Source of the DNA: Hirsutella rhossiliensis
Lineage: Eukaryota > Ascomycota > Sordariomycetes > Hypocreales > Ophiocordycipitaceae
Assembly: GCF_020360975.1 (NCBI RefSeq)
Contig: NW_025408676.1
Coordinates: 620,001-684,000 of the forward strand
Length of the DNA stretch: 64,000 nucleotides
Reading direction: 5' to 3'
In this document: piece by piece, positions 1 through 9,614 of the stretch
Layout of the letters: every line of letters starts with the position of its first letter
Position numbering within the stretch: position 1 is the first letter of the stretch
Notes under the pieces: model-generated
What the model was told of the DNA's origin: nothing
Database searches by the model: none
Seen by the model: the letters and a program-made list of their open reading frames with translations, nothing else
Position numbers and translations under genes: made by a program

Positions 1-1842
1 CCTATGAGCAGCGGAATTGCAATTAAGAGAGCCCGACTTCCACGCCTATATTTTTCAAACAATGCGCGTGTGACCGAGAAAGACAAAGCAGTAAGCAAAG
101 CCCAAACCACCGCACTAGTCGAGAAAATCGAGATCCTGCTAGAGGCCGACTACACGTATGGGAAACATAAGCGGAATCTGCACTTGAATCATGAACCACA
201 TACAGCCAACGCAAGCATCCCCGCCTGCTGCTACACGAAAAAGAAAACAATCAAGTTAAAGGACGCCGGAGACAAAATGCGGGACGTATTCGGGGGCTTC
301 ACGGAAGACGGCCGGGACCGTTGGAACACGTTCACGATATTACGAGTCATGTTTTGATAATGAGGCGTAGTCAAAATGATTTTTGCAAGGATCGGTAAAC
401 TTGACACGCGCACGCGTTAGCAAAATGTTGTTCCAAGTTTCGCTTGTTCAGCTCGTCCATAGTGAGGCAAACAGGTCCGGTACCAGTGCCGAGACTTAGC
501 GGCAGAGGCCAGCCATGTCTTAGTTCCCCTCGAGCAGATTGCCCCTGGTCTCCTGAGCCTGACGTGTCTTTGCTCGCCCTGCCTCATTTAGGAAATCTGA
601 TTCCAAGGAGGCTGCATACTCCGCACAGTAGCTTGACAGGGGTATCTAGGCATAGCCCCTCTGCTTACAGTCAAGACTCGGTCTAAGCGCGATGCCTCCT
701 TTTGGATGGCTGCTGGTCGGGACGGATCGCTTCCGGCTTTTTGTGTCTTGGTGCTCGAGCCAGCCGCGGGCAGCTTCTTTTGCAATTCACCCACGCTCCC
801 CCAGTCCGCTTGGATCGGTCCTGGCCGTTCGTGAATAAGGAGAGAGGGGGGATTTGATCTGAGTGGGTGAAAAGAAACGCCCAAGTCGCACGTCTAAGAC
901 TCATCCTCGCAGAGTAAAAAGCAGCTGTGTTCGAAGCCAATTTCGTACCTCTCACGCCTCCATCAAGGGGTTTATCTGATTCACGAAGACTGTGGCCTTC
1001 CGCGCCGCTACTTTGCAAGTCTTGTCTACGAAGTACACGTAACAGCATTGCTGCATCTATTCATCGTGCCTTGGCGATATAAATGTAAAAATATCCGTTC
1101 TTTTTTAGATCCTCACTGGCTAGTAAGCGGATCATCTCGCTCGAGAGTCCTTACATCAGCCTTGACTGCATGTGGAGCGTCAGCCGCTAGGGCTATGGCG
1201 GTGTTTCCAAAGGCAGTTTTCCATTTGTTTGTAGTAGACATCTACCATGGGTAACCTCCGGGTGGCTTACAGTTGCGTCGAGCTGAGAAGCAGAGATCTA
1301 CTGTTCAGTTCGTTTTGTCGCAGACACACCGTTTCTCTCCGGCTATTTCCACATCATCCGCCCGCCTTCCCCCTTCAATGACAGGGGGCGGGTAGCAGCT
1401 CACTGCATGACCTTTCGTTTTTGCTTTGTTCTTCGAGGGCTTTGGCGTACACGTCACCCCCTGGGGAAGGGTTGGATGTCTTAGCGGTGACTCGCATTTT
1501 TCCCTTGCTTAGACGTATACTGCAGCTAAGCACAGTTCCCTGCGCTTGACTGTGCACTTCAATCTCCGTAATAGCCGCAGCGGCTTCTTCGAGGCACTCT
1601 CGGATTGAGAGGAAGCAAATTTCGGATTCACACAGCCCAGACGCTCGAATGTCAGTGGTGAGGCCCTCGGACCGTGGTCGAGTTCCAGGGGGACGGGCTC
1701 GAGTACAAATATCGCTGGTTCCCCCCCCGATCAAAGTAGAATCATCATCCACTTCTCATCATCACATTCATTCACTCATCAACCATCTACTCAACACTCC
1801 TCTTCCAGTTACTCTTTTTCAACTCCTCTTCCACTCTTCAAG
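1..1842. other. No convincing gene; 5' flank of the Gly/Tyr-rich gene
   Basis: I see no supportable gene here. Open frames are short and lack recognisable domains or splice structure. The last ~110 bases before 1843 are a pyrimidine- and CA-rich leader of the kind seen in fungal 5' UTRs. A 125-codon minus-strand frame at 1375-1752 has protein-like composition but no recognisable family and overlaps this leader. Confidence 0.5.
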
Positions 1843-2397
1843 ATGAAGTTCATTGCTGCTGCCACCCTTTTCCTTGCCTCGGCTCTGGCCGCGCCCATTG
1901 CTGGCAAGGACGGGTACAAGGACTTCGGCAATTACGATGGCTACAAGAACAGCTACGGCGGCGACTATGGCTACGGCGGCGACTACAAGGTCGGCGGCTA
2001 TGGCAACGACCACTACAAGAGGGGCGATTACAACGACTACGGCCATGATGATCACTACAGGAACGGCTATGGTGGCGACTATGGCTATGGCGGCGACTAC
2101 AAGGTCGGCTATGGCGGCGGTAACTACAAGAGGGGCGGTGACAACTATGGCGGCGACTACAACAACGGCTACGGTGGCGACTACAACAACGGCTACGGCG
2201 GCGAGTATGGCTATGGCCGCGGTTACAACAGGTACGGTTATGGCGGCGACTACAAGAACGACTACGGCCACGGTCAGTACAAGAGGGGCGGTGACAACTA
2301 TGGCGGCGACTACAATAATGGCTACGGCGGCGACTACGGCTATGGCGGCGACTACAACAAGCACGGCTATGGTGGCGACTACTACAAGAAGCAGTAG
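1843..2397 (+). CDS. Secreted Gly/Tyr-rich repeat protein with three Lys-Arg (Kex2-type) sites
   Basis: Single-exon gene of 184 codons. Residues 1-17 form a clear signal peptide ([17 protein letters not shown]), so the product should enter the secretory pathway. The mature part is a low-complexity run of Gly-Gly-Asp-Tyr and Tyr-Gly-Tyr-Gly-Gly-Asp-Tyr-Lys units, very rich in Tyr, Gly, Asp and Asn. Lys-Arg dibasic pairs occur at 59-60, 96-97 and 147-148, each followed by Gly. The blocks after the second and third pairs begin with the same 17 residues and are nearly identical in DNA too (from about 2128 and 2281), which points to internal duplication. Kex2 cuts after Lys-Arg in the fungal Golgi, so the chain could be trimmed into Tyr-rich peptides. 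It could be a cell-wall or matrix glycine-rich protein or a precursor of kexin-processed peptides; no ustYa-type modifying gene is seen nearby. The start is supported by the signal peptide and the pyrimidine-rich leader. Confidence 0.85.
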   Translation: MKFIAAATLFLASALAAPIAGKDGYKDFGNYDGYKNSYGGDYGYGGDYKVGGYGNDHYKRGDYNDYGHDDHYRNGYGGDYGYGGDYKVGYGGGNYKRGGDNYGGDYNNGYGGDYNNGYGGEYGYGRGYNRYGYGGDYKNDYGHGQYKRGGDNYGGDYNNGYGGDYGYGGDYNKHGYGGDYYKKQ

Positions 2398-3662
2398 AAT
2401 CGTTCCCATACTGCTCTCACTGGCGGCCATTGTCTCGACCCGCTTGGCTCCGCCTCACCTTGCCATGGCAAGGATTCAAGGGTATTAGTTTGTACATGTT
2501 AGTCCGTACATGATTGGATCGGGTTCTACCTGAGCGTCTGTAAAAATGACAGCATAATCGAGAGCCACATAGTTGCGCAAAGTCTGCAGTATCTTCATGC
2601 CTCGTGAATTTGGCGCGTTGGTTTCGATCTACGTAAGCTTGGCCCGCCACTTTGAGCGTCCTGTAAGGGGGGCTTCCCGAGATTTCCACAGCAAAATCGT
2701 CGCTGCTTCTTCCGCCGGGGCTGGGTAGGATTCATGAAGACTTTCAGTCCGACTATCCCCCGTTCGCTCCTATAATAATAATAATAATAGAAAATCTGCT
2801 AGCATTACATGGAGTGGACCAATTCTCGGTTGAGTATCCGCAAATGTCCAAGACGATGTCCAACGGGTATGCACCGCGGGCCACGTTCAATTCGATGTCT
2901 ACTTGAGTCAATTGGCTTTTTAAAAAGGCGATTTCCTCCCCGACTCCACTACTCCGTAAGTAGGGAGAATACTTCTCACTAAGTGAAGCCTGCCTCGAGT
3001 GGTTGACGTGCCCCTGATTCCAGTGATAACGCAATCCTGGGATTCCAGGACACCAGGACTTTGCCATTACGAAGTGGCAATCTGCCCAACTCTGTGCAGC
3101 AACCCAAATTACATCTTGCTTGGTGCCATTATGTACGCAGCGATCAACGGGCTGCTTTTTCCTTTTAGTGACGTGGGGAGATGGGCGGCTCTGCTCGCCC
3201 GCTCTCCGATCACGACGTTTTACCCTCAAGGCGGGTCCGTTTCAGCGCTTATAACGTGAATTCCGACCTATTTGTTAATGGATCTTGACTTCTTGTCCGG
3301 GAAACGGCCGTGACTTTGTTTGCCTTGGCGGTGTCCTTCCCCTTCTGGCCGGTAGCCGCCATTATTGGTGCCTTGAGTGTCATTTTACCTATCCAGGGGC
3401 ATTTCCCAGCGCTGGGCAATCTTTTGTTGAGGTTCCAGCTCCACTGCTCCAGCGACTTTTCCATTGGGGCCCCGACTGGCAATGGCCGTTATTACTGATA
3501 TCCCCGTCATTAATCAGCTGACGCCACGCGAGGATGGATTTCTTAGGACTTCACCACTTCCGGCGTCCAGCCTGAAATGAGGAGCTCAACAGCAACGACG
3601 GGTGCTTTAGGCCATTTTTTCTCGCATATCAGACCCTTTTTTGGAACCGCCTCGCTCTTTCA
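2398..3662. other. Intergenic; AAT microsatellite, no gene seen
   Basis: 3' flank of the Gly/Tyr-rich gene and 5' flank of the Zn2Cys6 regulator. A short ATA/TAA trinucleotide tract lies at about 2772-2789. Open frames on both strands (for example 2753-3229 minus) have no recognisable motif, and I do not support a gene. Confidence 0.5.
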
Positions 3663-5548
3663 ATGACTTCTCACGAGGAAGCAAGTATCGGCGGACAGGA
3701 TGCTGAACAAGCCGTGAACATGAAGACAAAGAGCCGAGTATCGATGGCGTGCACCATTTGTCGCGCTCAGCACCTACGCTGCGACGCTGCTCTGCCGACA
3801 TGCTCGCGCTGTCACTCGCTCAACAAGAAGTGCATGTATACCAACCTGCGGCGGGGCCGCCGGAGGGAGTTGAACCGAGGAGGGGCGAGGAAACCGGGGC
3901 CTCGGAGCGATGAAGACGGCGCCGGCTTCCCGGCTCCCGCCACCAGTCGGCATCGCGAGGCACAGACTCTGGGATCCTCCTTTCCTCTGGCCGTCGAATC
4001 CTCCCCGCGGATCACGGCTTCCGGGACCAACAGCCTGGCCACCAGCACGGCCATTGATGGATTCTACGCCTACTTCTTCAAGGGACACCCGTTTGTGCTG
4101 CCTCGACCCCATCTCATGTGCCAATATGACGGAGACCCCGCAACAGTCGCAAGTTTGGCCGTCATCATGAACTTGATTGGCTCGTTGTACGTCCACGATG
4201 GCCGATCGGGCATGTACCGGCAGGACGCAGAACGGGTCCTGCAGAAACAAATGCCGTCCAACGGCTTCAGTGTTCAAGCTCTCTTGCTCTTCGCCCTTGT
4301 TTCGGAATGGAGCGGCGAGAGTGAGAGGGCGGATGCGGTTCTGGAGCGCGCCAAATGCATGGCACTGGCCATATCGCTCAACCGCCAGGCTTTTGCGGTC
4401 GATCACGGCCAAGGAGACGCCGTCTTGGAGGAGAGCTGGCGACGGACCTGGTGGGAGCTCTACGTTGTCGACGCTCTTTTTGCTGGCATTCGGCACTGGC
4501 CAACCTTTTCCATGTGGACTGTGGATGCTGATGTCGATCTCCCTGGCGAAGAGGTGTGCTACACGGAATCCGTGAGTGTTGTCTTGGGTGCGTAAAACCG
4601 GGTCGAAGCTAATTGCATGGACAGAGCATTCTTCCTCCACGGACACTGACGGAATACGACAACCGTGGGTTCGAAGACTGCGAGAAGGACTTTTCGTCCT
4701 TTACATATCTCATCGACGCGACTCGCATACTCGGAACGTCGCTGGCTGCTGGAGACATCGCCGGTGGATCGCCGTCGTCGCTCGTCAAGAATGCAGAAGC
4801 AAACATCATGAGCTGGCACCTGCACCTCCCGCAAAGCAAGCGAGATCCGGTCCGTGTCGACGGCACCGTCGACGAGGTTCTCTTCCGGGCTCACATGGTG
4901 ATCAACACGTACGTCTCCTCAATCCCTATTGCTGCGAATCATCGTTGATGAGCTCGACTGACCTGCTGCAGAGTGGCCACGCACCTTCACAGACCGAGGT
5001 CCACGCTTCACTACAGCACAATGGAGCTGCTGTGCTCCAACTATGCGCCGCCATTACCTGCCGAGGTCGTCCCTCCCGAGGAGAAGCACTACGACAGGCA
5101 CACGCATAAGGCGATCCGTGCGGCCATGACCTTTGTTGACCTGCTCACGGTGCCCACGTCGCCGACGAGCCACAGCCCGTTCGTCATGTGCATGGGCTCG
5201 CTGGCGATGGCGACGCACATGTCGGCATGCGAGCACCATCTGAGGGGCGTCGAGCATGCTCGCGCCAAGGACCGCGTCCGCGTCTTTCTCGGAATCCTCA
5301 AAGCTTTCGAGGGCATATGGTTGCAGGCGTCAAAGTGGTCCGGCGAGATCAAACTTATGGCCAAGGCCGTGTTTGAGATTCGAGATGCACATGGGAACCT
5401 CATGTTGGGCCCTCTCGGCGCGGTTCCGCAAGTGGGCGACGAAACTTTCCCCAGTTCGCGTGTTGAGTACCTAGATGTTACACCCTCCGGCAGCTCTCTA
5501 GATGCCATGTTAGATGACGTGACTTTTGACAATATTGGAGACATCTAG
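3663..5548 (+). CDS. Zn2Cys6 fungal transcription factor, three exons
   Basis: Proposed exons are 3663-4571, 4625-4908 and 4972-5548, giving 589 residues. Intron 1 (53 bp) starts GTGAGT and ends ACAG. Intron 2 (63 bp) starts GTACGT, has a GACTGAC branch site and ends TGCAG. Frames join cleanly. The N-terminus carries a complete binuclear zinc cluster with Cys at 30, 33, 40, 47, 50 and 57 (C-X2-C-X6-C-X6-C-X2-C-X6-C), followed by a basic Arg/Lys-rich linker. The middle part, roughly residues 130-260, resembles the fungal-specific transcription factor domain (PF04082), including a SWRRTWWELY-type segment. The protein should act in the nucleus as a DNA-binding regulator. It lies ~4 kb from the NRPS gene on the same strand, so a pathway-specific role is possible but is an inference. 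The zinc cluster makes the class assignment very secure; the target genes are unknown. Confidence 0.93.
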
Positions 5549-6650
5549 ATGGGAACAGTTCTGAGACACGCGTACATCTGGAGGATGTCGAAGAATACTC
5601 AGCCCTCGAGGAGCGAAGATGATTTCTGTTATTCCTGCCTGTCCCCTCCGCCCGTCGGTGGGTCACCGGGCTTCGAGGCTTCGTCGACGAAATACAATCT
5701 TCACCGCCAGAGGCTTGGGAGTCATGACGACGGCATCCGTGTTATGAACCGACCGGTCTCGGCTAGGAGACAAGTAGGTGAGAATCTGCCTGGTTTCTGA
5801 GCTCCTGCAAGCCGGCATGGTTCGGGGCGATGCTAGACGAACGACTCGGCGCGTAAGAGCTGGCTTGAGAGCTCAGCGAGCACGATACTAGCTTCGCTTA
5901 CATGACCGGGAACGACAGGTTGTCTCCAATTTGGCAGATCGGCGGGCTCAAAGATTGCTTCCCAGGCACTCAAAGTCGGGATGGGCCGTGTGCGGCGCGG
6001 CGATGGAACAGGTGTAACTCAGTTGGCGGCCATGATTTTCGTCGGCGCTGAGAATGGCACAGGCGTCGTCCACAACGGACATTGGGCCACTTTACACATC
6101 CATGCCCCGAGGTTCAACGATGCGGCCATGTTGTCCTCCGTGGGCTCCCGGCTCGAGGTGTCGACTTTGATGAGAATACCCAGTGCTTTGGGGTTGATTA
6201 ATGGAAACAGTGCACCGTACATGCCAGTCTGGTCTTGTGGTGTCTGGATGTCCTGTTCTCATCCGAGTACACATCGTTCTCTCCTGTATATTGTGATGCT
6301 GACAGGAAGCCGGTCCCGGGCATCCGACCCAGGCGGCTTTCCCGAGCGCATGCGGCCCGAAGTACTGAAGGATACTTGAGCTTCCAGCACTTGATGGGCG
6401 AAACACAGGTACTCCCGCGTATTCGGGCTTGGCGTTCGGGTCATTCGGGAAGCCGGTTGCTCGCCGCCTTGTCGTGCGACCCGAACGGGCTTCCTGCTCC
6501 AATTAGCGGAGATTCTGGACTTGCTTGACCCGAATTTGTGCCTTTCAGTCCAATGCAATGCGCCTCGTCGTGGAAAGTATCGGCCTGCGCGACTCAACGT
6601 CCATCCGTGTCTTGGGTTCCTTTGGGGCGCCGCTCGGTGGCCAAAGCAAA
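5549..6650. other. Intergenic, no gene recognised
   Basis: Between the regulator's stop codon and the cupin promoter. Several open frames of 60-136 codons occur on both strands (for example 6092-6502 minus and 5981-6379 plus), but none has a recognisable motif, leader or splice pattern. Confidence 0.45.
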
Positions 6651-6652
6651 GG

Positions 6653-6660
6653 TATATAAG
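6653..6660 (+). promoter_or_regulatory. TATA box of the cupin gene
   Basis: TATATAAG, about 116 bp upstream of the ATG at 6769. It is followed by a CT-rich leader typical of highly expressed fungal genes. Position and match are good; no transcript data are available. Confidence 0.6.
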
Positions 6661-6768
6661 GGGGCTTACACGACCTCCTTCGAGGCACAACACATTCAAG
6701 TCACTGCTCACCTTGCTAATATCTGCTCTTCCTTTTATCCTATCTTTTCTACTTATCAACTGTCCAAC

Positions 6769-7214
6769 ATGGCAGTTAATCAGGCCGCCCAAGGCTCGCA
6801 AGTAGCACCCTCGTCTTGACGCAAGTATCAGCACTAACACCTCCCAGGCTCCGACCAAGAGAGATTGGCGAGGTCTTGTTCGACTACGAACTTCAGAACG
6901 CGCCCGGCAAATCAATCATTGGCCTGCAGCTGGTACTCCCGCCCAACGGCTGGACCCCGCCGCACCGTCACGGCGGCGCCCAGGTCGTGGCCGTCATCCA
7001 GGAGGGCGAGATGCTGAGCGGCATGAACGGCAACCCTCCCAAGGTGTACAAGCCAGGCCAGACGTTCATGGAGCTGCCCGGTTGCCACCACACCGTCGGA
7101 GACAACAACAGCAAGGACGAGCGTTGCAAGTTCATGGCCATAATGGTCGTTGACACCGACGTTGTGAAGAAAGGGGGCTATAAAGCATTGACGGTTCTCG
7201 ATGAGGGTTGGTAG
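6769..7214 (+). CDS. Single-domain cupin (RmlC-like) protein; N-terminal splice uncertain
   Basis: The conserved body, from about 6864 to 7214, encodes a one-domain cupin of ~117-130 residues. Motif 1 is visible as PPHRHGG followed by a Val/Ile-rich strand and Gly-Glu; motif 2 is PGCHHTVG. These supply the His ligands expected for a metal site in a small beta-barrel. The family includes oxygenases, isomerases and non-enzymatic proteins, so no reaction is assigned. The ATG at 6769 is favoured because it follows a TATA box and a CT-rich leader, but its frame stops at 6817. An intron is therefore needed. Donor 6802 (GTAGCA) with a CTAAC branch at ~6833 joins in frame only to a weak acceptor at 6863; the better acceptor at 6847 is out of frame from that donor. 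The exact N-terminus is unresolved, or a small indel is present. It lies between the regulator and the NRPS on the same strand. Confidence 0.75.
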
Positions 7215-8669
7215 TCGGAAAGTGAGATGGAAAGAGAGGCAGTACGACAGCTGGCCACTCCTACCAGTTGCATTCTTTATTTATGACGAATATACCGTCT
7301 TCGCTCCCCAAAGGCACAGAAGAGTCTTGCCAGTGAAGACGAAGAAGCAGTTCTTTGCTGAGCAGAATGACCCCGTCAAATGCAATGCTGGGTGGACTTT
7401 GATAGCAGCATCCGCTGTTTCGGGCCACGGCTCAATATGGGAGAGGGTCTCACGGTTTTACCGACGCTATGCTTTGACTACTTGCTCGTGCCCGGCCGTA
7501 GTATATATGTGTGCGTGCGCGCATAGAATCGTTCGTTGTCCAGTGAAATGCCAACACCACGGACCACACGTGAGTCTTTATTCAATGGTAGTTCCTGTCA
7601 CTTACCGACGAGGCGTAAGCCCAAAGCAGGCTGGACGATTCCACTGCGATCCGAAACATCGGGAGAAGCTCGAAACACTCCATGTACTCGAGACTTATCG
7701 TGATCCATGTCGTAAGCTGGCCCAGTGCTCAATTTACCCACGCCATAGTACGCAGCTATCTTACCTTTCGGGCCAAGAGCACTAGTCAAAGGGTAGCCGT
7801 GGGCAAGCGGCTGGAACTGAGCTCGAATATAAACAAGCAGAGCCACCTCAAGAGCTCAAGCGTTGCAATCGATTAGCTCGTAAGTGGGAAAACTTTGCCC
7901 CTTTAATAGGCCCTTGACCAAGCAATTAGTATGATATGGGCCGTACTGCTTCCATCGTTTCACATTTATCGCTCGAGACAATGCTTACCCTCTTGGATAA
8001 TGAACGAATCTGACTATGTACGTATAATAGTTAAGCACAAGACTGTATTTACGGGCCTACCTGGTTCTCCAGTCACCTCCTTCCTCAGGGGGGTATACGC
8101 CTACTGAGTCGGAGATTCCGGCAACTTCGTTGGCGGCAAAGAGGTTCCCCGGTGGATAGACAGATGGGCCTGACGTCGCATTACACGTCTCGCCTATATG
8201 TAATCCGGGCCTCCCCACTGGCTACGCTGATTCAGTTCGTATTGGGTATCAGATTATGAACCACCATGAGGAAGGAGTAAGCAGCTCCGTTCGCACGGCC
8301 ACCATGGATCCAAGCGAAGACGTCAAGCCTGTCCACCTCTTACCGCAACTGCAGCTGCTGCGTCCTTCTAAAACCTGCATATGCATGCAGCATGGGTATT
8401 TATTCATTATTGGGCCTTTTGAAGCACTCTATAGGCCAGGCTGAGCGCGAAGAGGCCTGCGGGCTAAACACTGAGTCTTCCTGTCTCCTCGGCGGTCTAC
8501 GTTCTTGACCGTACAACGCTTCGACGGTCCATGCCATCCACATAAAAAACAAAGATGGCAATCGGGCCCCATTTTCACTGTCCTACAGCTATAGACAGAG
8601 TAAGCACCATTGTGGGCAAGCTTCATCATCATATCGACGTCGGGAGCGCGCTTTTATTTCGGGAGGACG
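7215..8669. other. Intergenic, no gene recognised
   Basis: A 194-codon plus-strand frame (7201-7785) overlaps the cupin's 3' end and has no recognisable features; I treat it as chance. The rest shows only short scattered frames. Confidence 0.45.
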
Positions 8670-8672
8670 ATG

Positions 8673-8983
8673 ATGTTTGGCAGGCGTGCCGTTACCGTCG
8701 GCGCTGGGGCATGCGGATATCGACTCGGAATCTGTCTTCATCACCTGTCTGCTGGCACTGTCATCATATACTCAGGTAAGCATCAGACCACGTTCGGCTT
8801 ACGGAGAGAGTTGCTGCCACCAACAAAGGCCTCCTTGAAATGCCATGGTTCCACGACATCCAGCACCACCTTGTAGGCATCAAGTTGGGTATGGATGCGT
8901 GTTCAACTGGCCATGGCTCTGACCCTCTCATCCCACTTGCTCTCGCAACCCTCCACGGACATGCAGGCAAGTTCGGCGTTTAG
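8673..8983 (+). pseudogene. Possible relics of a tailoring-enzyme gene upstream of the NRPS
   Basis: Two stretches look protein-like although no full gene can be built. The first, from the ATG at 8673 to about 8775, encodes a Rossmann-like VTVGAGACG segment followed by a LHHL...VIIYS pattern, similar in style to the N-terminal FAD-binding strand of flavin monooxygenases. It runs into a consensus donor site, CAG/GTAAGC. The second, about 8786-8981, is open in another frame and encodes a regular-looking segment containing LLEMPWFHDIQHHLVGIKLG before a stop at 8981. I do not recognise its family. An intron of about 50 bp could join them, but no good branch site is visible. They may be decayed exons of one gene or unrelated chance frames. 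Confidence 0.2.
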
Positions 8984-9614
8984 GGCACGCGATTCGCAAG
9001 AACTTGTCTCTTCGTGCAGGCAGCGTCCAGTGAGAGCAGCCGCCTTGGATATCAGACGTCGCGTCGACAACGCCACTCCAACCGTAGACTTCCATGTGGC
9101 ACACATATATACTTGAAGAATAAATCACGCCGTGGCCTGCACGCAGGCCGCAGATCGTCATCCCGTATCCAGTACGGAGCACGACGTTAATCCGTCTCGA
9201 CTCTCTACGATTCGCATGCACCCATCGGCAGACTTCTCGCCCATTTGGCGAGGCTTTTCGCGCCTATGCAGCGTCTTCTGCCTTCCTCATCGGGCTGCGT
9301 GCCGCTGAATGATCAGTCCGTTGCATTCGACGCGAACACGGCCAAATGACACACCAACCAAGGCTCATGTCACTGACTTACAGGTTATCACCATGGCTCA
9401 AGCTTGGCCAGTTGCGGGCAGCTCACGTCGAGTCTTATCTCGGCGGTCATCCCGCTTTTGATTCCAACCTTTCTTGGAGATCTTCGCCGCCAGAATCATC
9501 GCCTAATTCTTTCCCCCTTGCCAGAAAGCCAAAAGCACTCAAAGAACCTACGCAAGACAATCTCCTTGGGTTGACTGCGCTACCGATTCTTTTAGGGTAA
9601 TATAGCCACTCAAC
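8984..9614. other. Gap upstream of the NRPS; missing adenylation part not found
   Basis: This should hold the first two thirds of the NRPS N-terminal adenylation domain if the gene were complete. I see no core motif (no TSGSTGxPKG or YGxTE) in any frame. An 84-codon frame at 9346-9600 has no recognisable features. Confidence 0.5.

Noticed and set aside
1375..1752. 125-codon minus-strand frame with protein-like composition
   Set aside because: No recognisable domain, no leader, and it overlaps the promoter/leader of the Gly/Tyr-rich gene on the other strand.
1819..2430. 203-codon minus-strand frame very rich in Val/Ala/Ile
   Set aside because: Antisense shadow of the GGC/TAC repeat gene; hydrophobic composition comes from the repeat codons, not from a real membrane protein.
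7201..7785. 194-codon plus-strand frame after the cupin gene
   Set aside because: Overlaps the cupin's 3' end, irregular composition, no motif.
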